This document shows positions 17,493-27,487 of a stretch of 64,000 bases of DNA, piece by piece. The DNA is from Anabaena azotica FACHB-119 (GTDB taxonomy: Bacteria; Cyanobacteriota; Cyanobacteriia; Cyanobacteriales; Nostocaceae), in NCBI RefSeq assembly GCF_014697625.1, contig NZ_JACJSG010000004.1, forward strand, positions 1 to 64,000, read 5' to 3'. The translations under genes and the position numbers were made by a program. The notes under the pieces were generated by a model that saw only the letters and a program-made list of their open reading frames with translations, had not been told where the DNA came from and ran no database searches. Each line of letters starts with the position of its first letter. Position 1 is the stretch's first letter.

Positions 17493-19466
17493 CTAAATAA
17501 ATATTTCTTCAATACGGATTTGTCGTTTGATTTCTAAGTTTTTGAGGTATTCTATGGGGTCTGAGGGGTTGAAGGTTTTGCCGTCGAATAGGTGAATGGG
17601 GTTGTCTTCGCCGATGTCTAGTAAGCCCAGGTCACGGGCGGCTGCGCCGAATATGTCTGCGCGGCAAACTCTTTCGATGACTTCTACCCAGTTTTTAGGG
17701 AATGGTGTTAAGCCCCAGCGTGCCATTTGTGTTACCATCCACAGGATTTCGGTACGGTTGGGATAGTTGGTTTTGTTGAGGTAAAACTGGTTGTAGGTTG
17801 TAAGTTCTTGGGGTGGTGTACCGTCGCCGCGATCGTAGGGGTCGGTGAAACCTGGGCGGATGTATGCAGGGTTTACATCCAGATATTCGGGACGACAGAG
17901 TAATTCGAGGATTTCTTCGCGGTTGCGGAGGTCGTCGCAATATTTGCAGGCTTCTAATAATGCTTTAACTAGGTTCAGGTAGGTTTCTGGATATTGTTGC
18001 GCCCATTGTTCCCTTACTCCCAAGACTTTTTTCGGTTGTCCTGACCAAATTTCTAGGGCGGTGGCGGCTACAAAGCCTATGTCTTGATGCACTGCTTGGT
18101 AGTTCCAAGGTTCTCCCGCACAGTAACCATCAATATTTCCGGCTTTGAGTTGGGCTACCATTTGGGTTGGCGGAATGACTGTTAAACTCACATCTCTATC
18201 GGGGTCTATCCCACCAGCTGCTAACCAGTAACGCAGAATTAAGTTCTGCATGGAGGTGGGATGAACTACGCCCAAGGTGAGGATTTGGTCGGGGGAAGCG
18301 TCAATTGCGGCTTTTAAGTCGGTTAAGGTTCTTACGCCTTGGTTGTAAAGTCTTTTGCTGAAGGTGATGGCGTTGGCGTTGCGCGAAAGATTTAAGGCGT
18401 TAACTATGGGGACTGGTTGATGATCACCAGCACCTAAAGTTAGGGCTAGGGGCATTCCTGCCACCATTTGGGCTGCATCAAATCTGCCAGAAATCACACC
18501 TTGAGATATTTCTTGCCAGTCGTTGGCACGGTTGAGGGTGACATGATTTAAGCCATACTTAGCCAAGAAACCCATTTCTTTGGCGACAATTAGCGGGGCT
18601 GCATCAGTCAAAGGCATAAAGCCAATTTCGAGGACGGCTTTTGCTGCTGCAACTTTTGTCGAGGCTTGTTGAGTCTTGCGTTTCTTCGCCTGCTTTTGTT
18701 GGTTGAGGAAATAAATTATTTCGTTGCGGAGATTATAGTAACTAGGATGTTTAACGACTTCTAAACGCTGACGGGGACGAGGGATTGGTACTTCCAGAAT
18801 TTGTCCAATGTGGGCTTCTGGGCCATTGGTTAGCATGACAACGCGATCGCTTAACAACAATGCTTCATCTACATCATGTGTCACCATTACGCAAGTAATT
18901 TGATGTTCATTGCAGATTTTCATCAATTGTTCTTGCAAACTCCCCCTAGTTAAAGCATCCAACGCACCAAAGGGTTCATCTAATAATAATAACTTGGGAC
19001 GAGTAGCTAAAGCACGAGCGATCGCTACCCGTTGTTTCATCCCCCCAGATAACTCACTCGGACGTTTATTCGCCGCCAAGCGCAGCCCCACCATATCGAT
19101 ATGTTCTTCAATAATTGCCCGACGCTGACCTTTAGGTTTACCTTGATAAACCTCATCCACAGCCAAAGCAATATTGTCCCGCACCGTTAACCAAGGAAGC
19201 AAGGAATAATTTTGAAAAACCACCATGCGATCGGGACTAGGTTCTCTAATTTCCCGCCCTTCCAAAGTCACACCACCAATACTAGCCCGATCCAACCCAG
19301 CAATGATATTTAATAAAGTAGACTTACCACAACCAGAATGCCCAATTAAAGATACAAACTCGCCTTGTTTGATTTTCAATTCAATATTTTTCAGGGCAAT
19401 ATATCGACCACCATTAGGTAGTTCAAAAATCCGATCAACGTGGTCAACTTCAACAAAAGTAGTCAT
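17493..19466 (-). CDS. nrtC: Nitrate ABC transporter ATPase with substrate-binding-like domain NrtC
   Basis: 657 residues in two parts. The ABC ATPase occupies about 1-265 (Walker [10 protein letters not shown] at 42-50, signature LSGGMKQR, Walker [12 protein letters not shown]). After a KKRK linker comes an NrtA-like domain (about 278-657, [24 protein letters not shown] region and CAGEPWN). In Synechococcus the C-terminal domain mediates ammonium-triggered inhibition of nitrate uptake. The order nrtA-B-C-D is standard. Confidence 0.95.
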   Translation of the reverse strand: MTTFVEVDHVDRIFELPNGGRYIALKNIELKIKQGEFVSLIGHSGCGKSTLLNIIAGLDRASIGGVTLEGREIREPSPDRMVVFQNYSLLPWLTVRDNIALAVDEVYQGKPKGQRRAIIEEHIDMVGLRLAANKRPSELSGGMKQRVAIARALATRPKLLLLDEPFGALDALTRGSLQEQLMKICNEHQITCVMVTHDVDEALLLSDRVVMLTNGPEAHIGQILEVPIPRPRQRLEVVKHPSYYNLRNEIIYFLNQQKQAKKRKTQQASTKVAAAKAVLEIGFMPLTDAAPLIVAKEMGFLAKYGLNHVTLNRANDWQEISQGVISGRFDAAQMVAGMPLALTLGAGDHQPVPIVNALNLSRNANAITFSKRLYNQGVRTLTDLKAAIDASPDQILTLGVVHPTSMQNLILRYWLAAGGIDPDRDVSLTVIPPTQMVAQLKAGNIDGYCAGEPWNYQAVHQDIGFVAATALEIWSGQPKKVLGVREQWAQQYPETYLNLVKALLEACKYCDDLRNREEILELLCRPEYLDVNPAYIRPGFTDPYDRGDGTPPQELTTYNQFYLNKTNYPNRTEILWMVTQMARWGLTPFPKNWVEVIERVCRADIFGAAARDLGLLDIGEDNPIHLFDGKTFNPSDPIEYLKNLEIKRQIRIEEIFI

Positions 19467-19560
19467 TAGTCCTTAGTCCTTAGTCAATAGTCCAAAGTTC
19501 ATTCATTCCCCTCCAGGGAGGGGGTAGGGGTGGGTTAATCCCTCTGCGTTTAACTCCTAA

Positions 19561-20400
19561 CTACTTCTGATCAGCCACAACTTTACTAGCAACAAACCCA
19601 ACCAACCTATCTAGAAATAACCCAACCAAACCAACATAAATAAGTGCCAAAATAATCTCACTTAAATTAGTTTCCGTCGTCGTATTATAAGCATCCCAAA
19701 TAAACGAACCGATACCCACACCACCAACTAACATTTCTGCCGCCACAATTGCCAACCAAGACAACCCAATCCCAATACGTAAACCCGTGAAAATATAAGG
19801 AACAGTTGCAGGGAAGACAATTTTAAAGAAGTATTTCGCCCCCTTCAGCCGTAATACCTTAGCTACATTAATATAATCTTGAGGAATTTGTTGTACACCG
19901 ACTGTTGTGTTGATGAGAATCGGCCAAATTGAAGTGATAAAGATTACGAAAATTGCTGAAGGGTTAGCTTGTTGAAATGCTGCTAAAGAAATAGGCAACC
20001 AAGCTAGAGGCGGTACAGTTCTTAACACCTGAAAAATCGGGTCTACAGCATTATAAACCATAGGATTAACACCGATTAAAATGCCTAGTGTAATGCCTGC
20101 GATCGCCGCTAACGAAAAACCTAAACCAACTCTTCCCAAACTACTAAGTATCTGCCAACCCAAACCCTTATCACTTTCGCCATTATCAAAAAATGGATGA
20201 ATAATAAACGGGTCAAATGTTTCCGAGAAAGTTTCTATCGGCCCAGGTAATTTAAAATTAGGATTTAAACATAGTAATTGCCAAATAACCAGGAAAATTC
20301 CTAATGCTATCAGAGGTGGTACAATTTTTTTCCAAATAAATTTATTGATAGTATTTTGAGACTTTCTTATTTTAACGCGATTCCCTAAAGTAGCTGCCAT
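19561..20400 (-). CDS. nrtB: Nitrate ABC transporter permease NrtB
   Basis: 279 residues with an N-terminal membrane segment (about 28-46) and five more helices. The EAA-type cytoplasmic loop LRLKGAKYFFKIVFPATVPYI contacts the ATPases. It forms the membrane channel of the NrtABCD importer. It begins 95 bp after nrtA, with a two-hairpin repeat in the gap. The gap to nrtC contains a GGAGGGGGTAGGGGTGGG-type repeat. Confidence 0.94.
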   Translation of the reverse strand: MAATLGNRVKIRKSQNTINKFIWKKIVPPLIALGIFLVIWQLLCLNPNFKLPGPIETFSETFDPFIIHPFFDNGESDKGLGWQILSSLGRVGLGFSLAAIAGITLGILIGVNPMVYNAVDPIFQVLRTVPPLAWLPISLAAFQQANPSAIFVIFITSIWPILINTTVGVQQIPQDYINVAKVLRLKGAKYFFKIVFPATVPYIFTGLRIGIGLSWLAIVAAEMLVGGVGIGSFIWDAYNTTTETNLSEIILALIYVGLVGLFLDRLVGFVASKVVADQK

Positions 20401-20432
20401 TTTCTCATGTCTCCCGTGGATAATATTCGCTC

Positions 20433-20486
20433 GTAGTAAGGGCTTTAGCCCTTTCTTATGCCTCTAAGGACTAAAGTCCTGACTAC
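20433..20486. repeat. Double-hairpin repeat between nrtA and nrtB
   Basis: Begins GTAGTAAGGGCTTTAGCCC and ends AGGACTAAAGTCCTGACTAC, two small hairpins in inverted orientation with related outer ends. It lies wholly in the nrtA-nrtB gap of a transcribed operon. Confidence 0.8.
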
Positions 20487-20495
20487 AAACCCTAA

Positions 20496-21812
20496 TTAAA
20501 CTTTTTTAATCTTCAAACTATTCAAATATTCTTCAGGTTTTTCTGGGTCAAATTTAACTCCATCAAAGAAGGTTTCCACACCACGAGAACTGCTAGCAGG
20601 AATTTCCGCAGCAGCTAGATTAAGAGATTTCGCAGCTTGCTTCCATAAATTTTCTTTATTTACCTGATTCACAAGGTCTTGAACTTTGGTATCTTTTGGC
20701 AAATAACCCCAACGAATTTCCTCAGTTAAAAACCATGTATCATGACTCTTATAAGGATATGAAGCATTATCTGCCCAGAATTTCATACGATGTGCATAGT
20801 CTTTTTGTGTGCGACCATCGCCATAATCAATATTACCCTTAGACCTTTCTAAAATATCAGCAGCAGCCACATTTAAGTATTTGCGGTCAGCAATTATTTT
20901 ACACATTTCCTCTTTATTTTCTGCCTTGTCGCACCATTGTTGTGCTTCTAAAATCGCCATCAAAATCGCCTGTGCAGCGTTGGGATTTTTATCAACCCAA
21001 TCTTGACGCATGGTAAAAGCTTTTTCTGGGTGGTCATTCCATAATTCGCCAGTAACTAAAGCAGAATAACCTAATTTTTGGCTGACTAATTGAGCGTTCC
21101 AAGGTTCTCCTACACAGAAAGCATCAACCGTACCAACTTTCATATTGGCAACCATTTGTGGTGGTGGTACAGGTTCCAAAACTACATCTTGGTCTGGGTT
21201 AATACCGCCAGCAGCTAACCAATAGCGCATCCATAAATCATGGGTTCCGCCTGGAAAGGTAATCCCAGCTTTCCACGCTTTCTTATCAGCTTTGGCTTTG
21301 GCTGCGGTTTCTTTTAAACCTTTGCTTTCTAAATTAATTTTCAAATCTTGATACTTTTGGGCAACAGAAATAGCTTGACCGTTAGTATTTAAACGAGCCA
21401 AAATATACATTGGCACTTTATCGTTGATGGTCATCAAATAAGGCATGGGGCTGAGAATATGTGCGCCGTCAATACCATCACCTGATGAACCGATTTTCAA
21501 GTTATCGCGAGTGACAGGCCAAGATTTCTGTTTGATGACTTCCACATCAGTCATGCCGTATTTGGCAAAGATGCCCTTTTCTTTGGCAATAATTAAGGGT
21601 GCAGCATCAGTCAGAGGAATAAACCCTAGCTTGGCTTTGGTGGTTTCTACTTTAGGGGCGTTGGTGGCTGTAACGTTGGCGGCTGGGGCGGCTGAAGGTG
21701 CTTCGCCTGTGGAAGTTGATTGTGTGTTGGAGGTGCAAGCATGGGCGAAGATGGAAGCCGCAGCCGCCGCGCCTGTGGTGAAAATAAATTTTCTTCTGGA
21801 AACCTGTGTCAT
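20496..21812 (-). CDS. nrtA: Nitrate/nitrite-binding lipoprotein NrtA
   Basis: 438 residues. The N-terminus has a twin-arginine motif (SRRKFIF), a hydrophobic stretch and a lipobox-like AHAC (Cys26). A Ser/Thr/Ala-rich tether follows, then the NrtA/CmpA-type binding fold with [19 protein letters not shown] and DAFCVGEPWNAQL. It captures nitrate and nitrite at the outer face of the plasma membrane. The double Tat/lipobox signal suggests export folded and lipidated. Confidence 0.95.
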   Translation of the reverse strand: MTQVSRRKFIFTTGAAAAASIFAHACTSNTQSTSTGEAPSAAPAANVTATNAPKVETTKAKLGFIPLTDAAPLIIAKEKGIFAKYGMTDVEVIKQKSWPVTRDNLKIGSSGDGIDGAHILSPMPYLMTINDKVPMYILARLNTNGQAISVAQKYQDLKINLESKGLKETAAKAKADKKAWKAGITFPGGTHDLWMRYWLAAGGINPDQDVVLEPVPPPQMVANMKVGTVDAFCVGEPWNAQLVSQKLGYSALVTGELWNDHPEKAFTMRQDWVDKNPNAAQAILMAILEAQQWCDKAENKEEMCKIIADRKYLNVAAADILERSKGNIDYGDGRTQKDYAHRMKFWADNASYPYKSHDTWFLTEEIRWGYLPKDTKVQDLVNQVNKENLWKQAAKSLNLAAAEIPASSSRGVETFFDGVKFDPEKPEEYLNSLKIKKV

Positions 21813-21847
21813 TGTTGTTGTGTAAGTTGTTAATTCGTCAGTGGTTG

Positions 21848-21901
21848 GTAGTAAGCACTTTAGTGCTGAGAAGAATTAAGAAGGACTAAAGTCCTTACTA
21901 C
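21848..21901. repeat. Double-hairpin repeat between nirA and nrtA
   Basis: GTAGTAAGCACTTTAGTGCT at one end and AGGACTAAAGTCCTTACTAC at the other. The outer GTAGTAAG/CTTACTAC ends are perfect inverted repeats and each half is itself a hairpin. It lies between the nirA stop (21906) and the nrtA start (21812). Confidence 0.85.
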
Positions 21902-21905
21902 ATAC

Positions 21906-23492
21906 TTATTTGGGTTTTGCGCCGAAGTTTTGGATGAGTAAGTCTCTTAATATGGGCTGCAAGTCTTCACAAGGGATGCCTTTTTGGACGCAGCTACCCA
22001 AGTGTGCGTCTTTGCCAACTTTGCCTCCCATATAGATGTCAACGCCTTCTACAGCTTTGCCATCTTTACGGGCTTTGGTTCCCATAAGTCCGATATCTGC
22101 AACTTGGGGTTGTCCGCAGGAGTTGGGACAGCCTGTCCAATGAATGCGTACTGGACGAGTGAATGTGAGTTCACTTTCTAAGGCTTTAATCATTTCTGAG
22201 GCGCGGTTTTTGGTTTCGATGAGGGCGAAGTTGCAAAACTGTGCGCCTGTGCAGGAAACTAGCGATCGCGTTAACATTCCCGGATCAAGGGAAAATCTCT
22301 CTAGCAAGGGATCTGCTAACAATGTTTGTAACCGCGAGTCGGGAATATTGGGAATAATCACGTTTTGTTCCACAGTCATACGGATTTCGCCGCTACCGTA
22401 AACATCAGCTAATCTCGCCAGTTCAAACATATCTTCGGCATACAATCTACCCACAGGTATGTGTAAGCCTACATAGTTTAATCCCGCTTGTTTTTGTTTA
22501 TAAACTCCAATGTGGTCGCGCTTTTCCCAATCGATTTCGTCTTTGGGTGCGGCGTGGAGTAAGGTTTTACCTAAACGCTGTTCGACTTCACTACGGAACT
22601 TCTCTATCCCCCACTCATCAATTAGCCACATCAAACGAGATTTCAAGCGGTTAGCCCTGGGGCCGTTGTCCCGATAAACCTCTAAAACTGCCCTACATAC
22701 CGCTACAACTTCTTCTGGTGTGACCCAAGCATTCAAGGGGATCGCCGCCTCACAACGTTTAGCGGAAAAGAAACCACCAACCAGTATGTTAAATCCGAAG
22801 ACTTTTTGCGGTGTAGGAGGCTTTTCAGGATTGCCTAATACCCAGTCTCCATTGACTTCTTTGAATGCTGGGACAAAGGCTAAATCGTTGATTTCTGCGT
22901 GAACTGAATTGTCTCTTCCACCAGCGATCGCAATATTAAATTTCCGAGGTAGATTACTAAATTCAGGATTTCCTTCTCCTTTATTGGTCAACATATCCTG
23001 AATTTGCTGGACTAACTCGCGAGTATCATACAATTCATCCGCATCCAACCCCGCCACAGCATCGCCTGTGATGTTGCGGATATTATCCATCCCTGATTGC
23101 ACACTGGTTAAACCTACGGCGTGAAACTTATTGAAGATATGTGGCAAATCTTCAATTCTGATTCCCCGCAACTGAATATTCTGCCTAGTTGTAATATCAG
23201 CGTTACCTTCATCTCCGTAACGCTGCACCACTTCAGCTAAAACACGCATTTGATCACTGGTGAGAATACCATTAGGCATTCGCATCCGCATCATAAATTT
23301 ACCAGGAGTGACTGGACGAAAGAATACACCCACCCACTTAAGACGATGATCCCTGTCTGTTTCGTCCATTGCTTCCCATCCCAGGGAGGCAATTTTCTCG
23401 ATTTCTGCCTTGATAGCTAGCCCGTCTTTTTCAGCTTTGAACTTTTCAAACTTATTCAGACTGGCTTTTGCGGTAGTTGCTGTATCTGTCAT
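21906..23492 (-). CDS. nirA: Ferredoxin-nitrite reductase
   Basis: 528 residues, siroheme/[4Fe-4S] nitrite reductase. The cluster and siroheme ligands are Cys414, Cys420, Cys455 and Cys459 in CTGAQFC and CPNSC. Two half-domains with NIQLRGI and VEQNVIIP motifs follow the usual sulfite/nitrite reductase repeat. It reduces nitrite to ammonium using six ferredoxin electrons. It is the first gene of the operon. No extra C-terminal ferredoxin domain is present, so it is the standard cyanobacterial length. Confidence 0.96.
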   Translation of the reverse strand: MTDTATTAKASLNKFEKFKAEKDGLAIKAEIEKIASLGWEAMDETDRDHRLKWVGVFFRPVTPGKFMMRMRMPNGILTSDQMRVLAEVVQRYGDEGNADITTRQNIQLRGIRIEDLPHIFNKFHAVGLTSVQSGMDNIRNITGDAVAGLDADELYDTRELVQQIQDMLTNKGEGNPEFSNLPRKFNIAIAGGRDNSVHAEINDLAFVPAFKEVNGDWVLGNPEKPPTPQKVFGFNILVGGFFSAKRCEAAIPLNAWVTPEEVVAVCRAVLEVYRDNGPRANRLKSRLMWLIDEWGIEKFRSEVEQRLGKTLLHAAPKDEIDWEKRDHIGVYKQKQAGLNYVGLHIPVGRLYAEDMFELARLADVYGSGEIRMTVEQNVIIPNIPDSRLQTLLADPLLERFSLDPGMLTRSLVSCTGAQFCNFALIETKNRASEMIKALESELTFTRPVRIHWTGCPNSCGQPQVADIGLMGTKARKDGKAVEGVDIYMGGKVGKDAHLGSCVQKGIPCEDLQPILRDLLIQNFGAKPK

Positions 23493-23809
23493 GAGCTGGT
23501 TCTCATAAACTACTAATCATCGGAAACTTGAAACCTATCTACTCAACATCCATCAGCCCGTAGTTTGTTCTTTGGTCTACGCGGTCTAATCATGAAATAT
23601 TTATTTAGATTTGATTACTTGTACTCAAGAGCGTTTTAAGATGATTCTTCTGCTACTTCAATGACTGGCACGCCGCCTATTGTTCAGTGAATGCAGTTAG
23701 GAGTGATTGGTTATCTTTTACATTGGCTCCATTTGTCAAGAGGTTGGTGTAAATGTTCATGTAACAATTTCGATACTTATAAGGTTATGTTGGGATTCCA
23801 GGTAAAATA

Positions 23810-23823
23810 GTATAAGCAGCTAC
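23810..23823 (-). promoter_or_regulatory. NtcA-binding site upstream of nirA
   Basis: Minus-strand GTAGCTGCTTATAC is an exact GTA-N8-TAC, the NtcA consensus. A -10-like TAACCT starts 22 nt downstream, which is the class-II activator spacing used by NtcA. This would give a transcript start near 23775 and a leader of about 280 nt before nirA. A second, imperfect site (GTA-N10-TAC) overlaps that region at 23761-23776. The rest of 23493-24178 shows no gene; it holds a 53-bp repeat and heptamers next to the Rieske gene. Confidence 0.6.
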
Positions 23824-23947
23824 AAAATTTTAGTAATAATCCCTAAATTGAATAGCTTATATGCGTTTTCTGCATTACACTGAGCAAGTGAGTAGTGCAA
23901 AAATACTTGTAAAGCATTGCTACGCATGGCATACAAGTGATTGATGA

Positions 23948-24176
23948 TAGTAGGGGACAGGGGACAGGGGACAGGGAACAGGGGAGCAGAGGAGCAGAGG
24001 AGAAACCCACCCCTAACCCCTCCCAGGAGGGGAAAGGAGCAGAGGAGCAGAGGAGAAACCCACCCCTAACCCCTCCCAGGAGGGGAAAGGAGCAGAGGAG
24101 CAGAGGAGAAAAACTATTGACTATTGACTATTGACTATTGACTATTGACTATTGACTATTGACTATTGACTAAAAA
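23948..24176. repeat. Tandem repeats: 53-bp unit and ttgacta heptamers
   Basis: ggggaca units come first. They are followed by about 2.5 copies of a 53-bp unit containing aaacccacccctaacccctc and gagcagaggagcagagg, then eight ttgacta heptamers (24116-24172). The array ends three bases before the ATG of the Rieske gene and leaves no room for a normal Shine-Dalgarno. Confidence 0.9.
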
Positions 24177-24178
24177 CT

Positions 24179-24589
24179 ATGAAACGTCGTGATTTTATCA
24201 ATTGGGTGGGTTTGGGTTTATTAGCAAGTAGCTTACCTGTAGCGATCGCCGCTTGTAGTCCTGCACAAACAGCATCTACAGACTGGCAAACTATAGGGAC
24301 GGTGGCAGACTTAGATAAATCAGGTCAATTACTCAACGAAAATTCCCCCATCGGCCCGGTTTTAGTAGTGGGGACATCAAAAGCACAAGAAAATCTTGTG
24401 GCTGTTAACCCCACCTGCACCCACAAAGGCTGCACCGTCGCCTGGAAAGCCCAAGCGAAAAAATTTGTCTGCCCTTGTCATGGCGCAGAATATGGAATTG
24501 ATGGTACAGTGCAGAAAGAACCAGCTACAAAACCCCTCAAAACTTACGCCGCCAAAATTGAGGGCAATTCCGTAGTAGTCAAGCAATAA
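24179..24589 (+). CDS. Stand-alone Rieske [2Fe-2S] protein, exported
   Basis: 136 residues. A twin-arginine-like N-terminus (MKRRDF), hydrophobic stretch and lipobox-like AIAAC (Cys26) are followed by a Rieske domain. Cluster ligands are Cys80/His82 in CTHKGC and Cys98/His101 in CPCHGA; Cys85 and Cys100 would form the disulfide. It is shorter than the cytochrome b6f Rieske PetC and lacks its long N-terminal helix layout. The usual Ser after HG is Ala, which should lower the redox potential. It is probably an electron carrier at the outer membrane face; partner unknown. Heptamer repeats abut the start codon. Confidence 0.85.
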   Translation: MKRRDFINWVGLGLLASSLPVAIAACSPAQTASTDWQTIGTVADLDKSGQLLNENSPIGPVLVVGTSKAQENLVAVNPTCTHKGCTVAWKAQAKKFVCPCHGAEYGIDGTVQKEPATKPLKTYAAKIEGNSVVVKQ

Positions 24590-24705
24590 GGTTTAGGGAT
24601 TAGAGGCTAGAGGCTAAAGGCTAGTAGTTTTTACGCAGCAATAGTAAAAATTACATCCCCAGTCCCCAATCCCCAGTACCCAGTCCCCATTTAATTTAAA
24701 TTACT

Positions 24706-25890
24706 GTGAATAATATCGGGCAACTTTTGGCACAGGCAAAAGCAGCAAACCATGCAGGTGATTGGTCATCATTGATTAATTATCTGCAACAGCTAATTTT
24801 GGTATGTAAGGATGAAGCTGATCGAGAATGTCTGTTGGAATTGGCACTCTCAGCTTTAGAGATGGGCGATTTTCAGCAAAGATGGGATATTGCTAAGGTG
24901 TTGATCAGTTTGGGAAATATTACCATCAACCCATTGATAGAAATTTTGCAAGATGAAGATGCAGAGGATGAATTGCGCTGGTTTGCTGCAAGAATTTTGG
25001 GTGAGTTTCCCCATCCAGATGTGATTAATCCTTTGGTAGGATTTTTGCAGACAAATCAGGATGAGGAACTAAAAGCGATCGCTGCATCTTCTCTCGGACA
25101 AATGGGGACTGTAGCTATTCCCCAACTAACGGAACTGTTAAAAGATGAACAGACAAGGCTTTTGGCAGTGCGATCGCTAGCTTACATCCGCAGTAAAGAA
25201 ACTATCACACCCCTATTAACTGTGGTGCAAGATAGTCAAGTCGCAGTCCGTACCGCCGCCTTAGAAGCCCTCAGTAGTTTCCATGATGAGCGTGTAGCCC
25301 CTGTATTGTTGCAAGCTTTAGATGATTTAGCCGCGCCTGTGAGACGTGCGGCAATTGTCGGTTTAAGTTATCGTTTAGAATTATGCACCGAATTAGATTT
25401 GATTGCTAAAATCAAGCCGCACCTTTATGATTTTAACATTGAGGTGTGCTGTGCAACTGCCGTTGCTCTTGCCCGCATGGGTGATGATGCTGCCCAACAT
25501 CTATTTACAGTATTGGTATCACCCCATACACCAATTACATTACAGCTAGAAATCATCCGCGCCTTGAGTTGGTTAGAGTCATTAATAGGACTAGAGTATT
25601 TACAGCAAGCACTCAATCAACTCACCTCAGCAACACTTTGGCAAGAAATTATCACACTTTTGGGAAGGGTGCAAAAACCTGAGTTAAAGACAGCAGCCGC
25701 AGAGATTATATTACAGATGGTGCAAGCCGGACATCCAGCGACAAAAATTAACAGTATTAAAAGTGCGATCGCCTTAGCTTTGGGACAGTTGAGTTATTCA
25801 CAAGCCACAGAACTATTAAACCAGATGCAGCAAGACCCAGATGAATTTGTCCGACTCCATGCGATCGCGGCACTCAATAAACTAGGGTAG
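24706..25890 (+). CDS. HEAT-repeat protein
   Basis: 394 residues, nearly all alpha-helical HEAT/PBS-lyase-like repeats from about residue 75 to the end. Repeating motifs are LRWFAARILGEF, LKAIAASSLGQM, VRTAALEALSSF and VRLHAIAALNKLG. The N-terminal 70 residues form two to three helices unlike the rest. The start codon is GTG. Some such cyanobacterial proteins attach bilins to phycobiliproteins, but nothing here shows lyase activity; a protein-protein scaffold is equally likely. dapB follows 61 bp downstream on the same strand. Confidence 0.8.
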   Translation: MNNIGQLLAQAKAANHAGDWSSLINYLQQLILVCKDEADRECLLELALSALEMGDFQQRWDIAKVLISLGNITINPLIEILQDEDAEDELRWFAARILGEFPHPDVINPLVGFLQTNQDEELKAIAASSLGQMGTVAIPQLTELLKDEQTRLLAVRSLAYIRSKETITPLLTVVQDSQVAVRTAALEALSSFHDERVAPVLLQALDDLAAPVRRAAIVGLSYRLELCTELDLIAKIKPHLYDFNIEVCCATAVALARMGDDAAQHLFTVLVSPHTPITLQLEIIRALSWLESLIGLEYLQQALNQLTSATLWQEIITLLGRVQKPELKTAAAEIILQMVQAGHPATKINSIKSAIALALGQLSYSQATELLNQMQQDPDEFVRLHAIAALNKLG

Positions 25891-25951
25891 GGAACTAGAA
25901 ACAGGTTTGACCGTATAATTCCCTTGTTAGCTGAAAAATATTTGCTCAATT

Positions 25952-26788
25952 ATGACTAATCAAGCTCCTATCCCGGTGATTGTCAACGGTGCGGCTGGTA
26001 AAATGGGTCGTGAAGTGGTGAAAGCTGTAGCCCAAGCACCAGACTTAAATTTATTAGGTGCAATTGACCGCAGCCCAGAACATCAAGGTAAAGATGCTGG
26101 AGAATTAGCGGGTTTAGGTGAAGCCTTAGAAGTACCCATAACAGACCAACTAGAACCAATGCTGGGTTATGTGGCTGGTGAAAGAAACGGGCCGCCAGGG
26201 GTAATAGTAGACTTTACTCATCCTGATTCAGTTTATGATAACGTCCGTAGTGCGATCGCCTACGGTATTCGTCCAGTTGTCGGGACTACAGGTTTAAGTC
26301 CCGCACAAATTCAAGATTTGGCTGACTTTGCGGAAAAAGCTAGCACCGGTTGTCTCATTATCCCTAACTTCTCCATCGGGATGGTATTACTCCAACAAGC
26401 CGCCATCACCGCATCCCAATATTTTGACCATGTAGAAATTATCGAACTCCATCATAACCAAAAAGCTGATGCGCCTAGCGGGACTGCAATTCAAACAGCG
26501 CAGTTACTAGCAGAAATGGGTAAAACTTTTAACCCGGCAATTGTGGAAGAAACGGAAAAGATAGCCGGGGCTAGAGGTAGTTTAGCCGGGGAAGGGATTA
26601 GAATCCATAGTGTGCGCCTACCTGGATTGATAGCCCATCAAGAAGTCATATTTGGTGCGGCTGGACAAATTTATACATTACGCCATGATACAAGCGATCG
26701 CGCCTGCTATATGCCTGGAGTTTTGCTTGCGATTCGCAAAGTCTTACAGTTAAAGTCGTTAGTATATGGTTTAGAAAAAATCCTTTAA
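25952..26788 (+). CDS. dapB: 4-hydroxy-tetrahydrodipicolinate reductase
   Basis: 278 residues. NAD(P)-binding [12 protein letters not shown] at the N-terminus, VVGTTGLS in the mid-part, and the catalytic/substrate motif [15 protein letters not shown]. It makes tetrahydrodipicolinate on the lysine/diaminopimelate pathway. Length and motifs are normal. It is followed after 18 bp by a conserved membrane protein gene, probably in one transcript. Confidence 0.95.
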   Translation: MTNQAPIPVIVNGAAGKMGREVVKAVAQAPDLNLLGAIDRSPEHQGKDAGELAGLGEALEVPITDQLEPMLGYVAGERNGPPGVIVDFTHPDSVYDNVRSAIAYGIRPVVGTTGLSPAQIQDLADFAEKASTGCLIIPNFSIGMVLLQQAAITASQYFDHVEIIELHHNQKADAPSGTAIQTAQLLAEMGKTFNPAIVEETEKIAGARGSLAGEGIRIHSVRLPGLIAHQEVIFGAAGQIYTLRHDTSDRACYMPGVLLAIRKVLQLKSLVYGLEKIL

Positions 26789-26806
26789 AATACCAACTTT
26801 CCACTC

Positions 26807-27487
26807 ATGTTAGTACCACTGACCCGCCAGAAACTTGAACAACTAATTCCCCTCATCGCCACTGGCCCGCAATTCAAGTACTACTGGGGAAAGTTTTCTA
26901 ACTTTTTGCAACGCCTACTAATTTCCGTCGTGGCGATAGTCGCAATTCTACTAATTAGGACTGTCTTTGGTTTAGATTTTGGCTTTATCGTCTTTCTTGT
27001 AGGAGTATTCGCCGCGCTGTTTTGGTTGTGGTATCCCATATTTCAGGCTAGTCTACGGAATGTCAAATTGCGCCGTTACAAATACGGTGGCTTTTTCCGT
27101 GGACGAATCCTCGATTGGTGGATTACTGATAAATTGATGGGTAAACAAGAAACCGTCAACAACAAAGGCGAATTGGTAATTGTCGAAAACCGAGAAAAGC
27201 GCATTAACATCGAAGTAGGCGATGATACAGGCTTCAGCATTGAGTTAGAAGCACCCCTCCGTCCCTTTCATAAAGCCATTGCCCGTGGTCAAATAGCCGA
27301 AATGATTGTCCTGTCAAATCGCGCTGATTTAAGTAGAATCGAAGAATTTAGCGACGTTTATATACCCAACCGCGACATTTGGGTAAATGATTATCCTGTA
27401 CTGCGGCGAGACTTCTTTGGCGAAGTTAGCGATCGCCTGCGTGAAGACCGACAAGACAGACCACGCCGTAGGCGGAGAGTTGAGTAG
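26807..27487 (+). CDS. Conserved cyanobacterial two-helix membrane protein
   Basis: 226 residues. Two membrane helices at about 36-56 and 60-80 are followed by a soluble domain rich in beta-type stretches and a strongly basic tail (RRRRRVE). I do not recognise a characterised family. Homologues are often labelled as transporter permeases, but two helices and no permease loop do not support this. Heptamer repeats begin right after the stop. Confidence 0.7.
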   Translation: MLVPLTRQKLEQLIPLIATGPQFKYYWGKFSNFLQRLLISVVAIVAILLIRTVFGLDFGFIVFLVGVFAALFWLWYPIFQASLRNVKLRRYKYGGFFRGRILDWWITDKLMGKQETVNNKGELVIVENREKRINIEVGDDTGFSIELEAPLRPFHKAIARGQIAEMIVLSNRADLSRIEEFSDVYIPNRDIWVNDYPVLRRDFFGEVSDRLREDRQDRPRRRRRVE

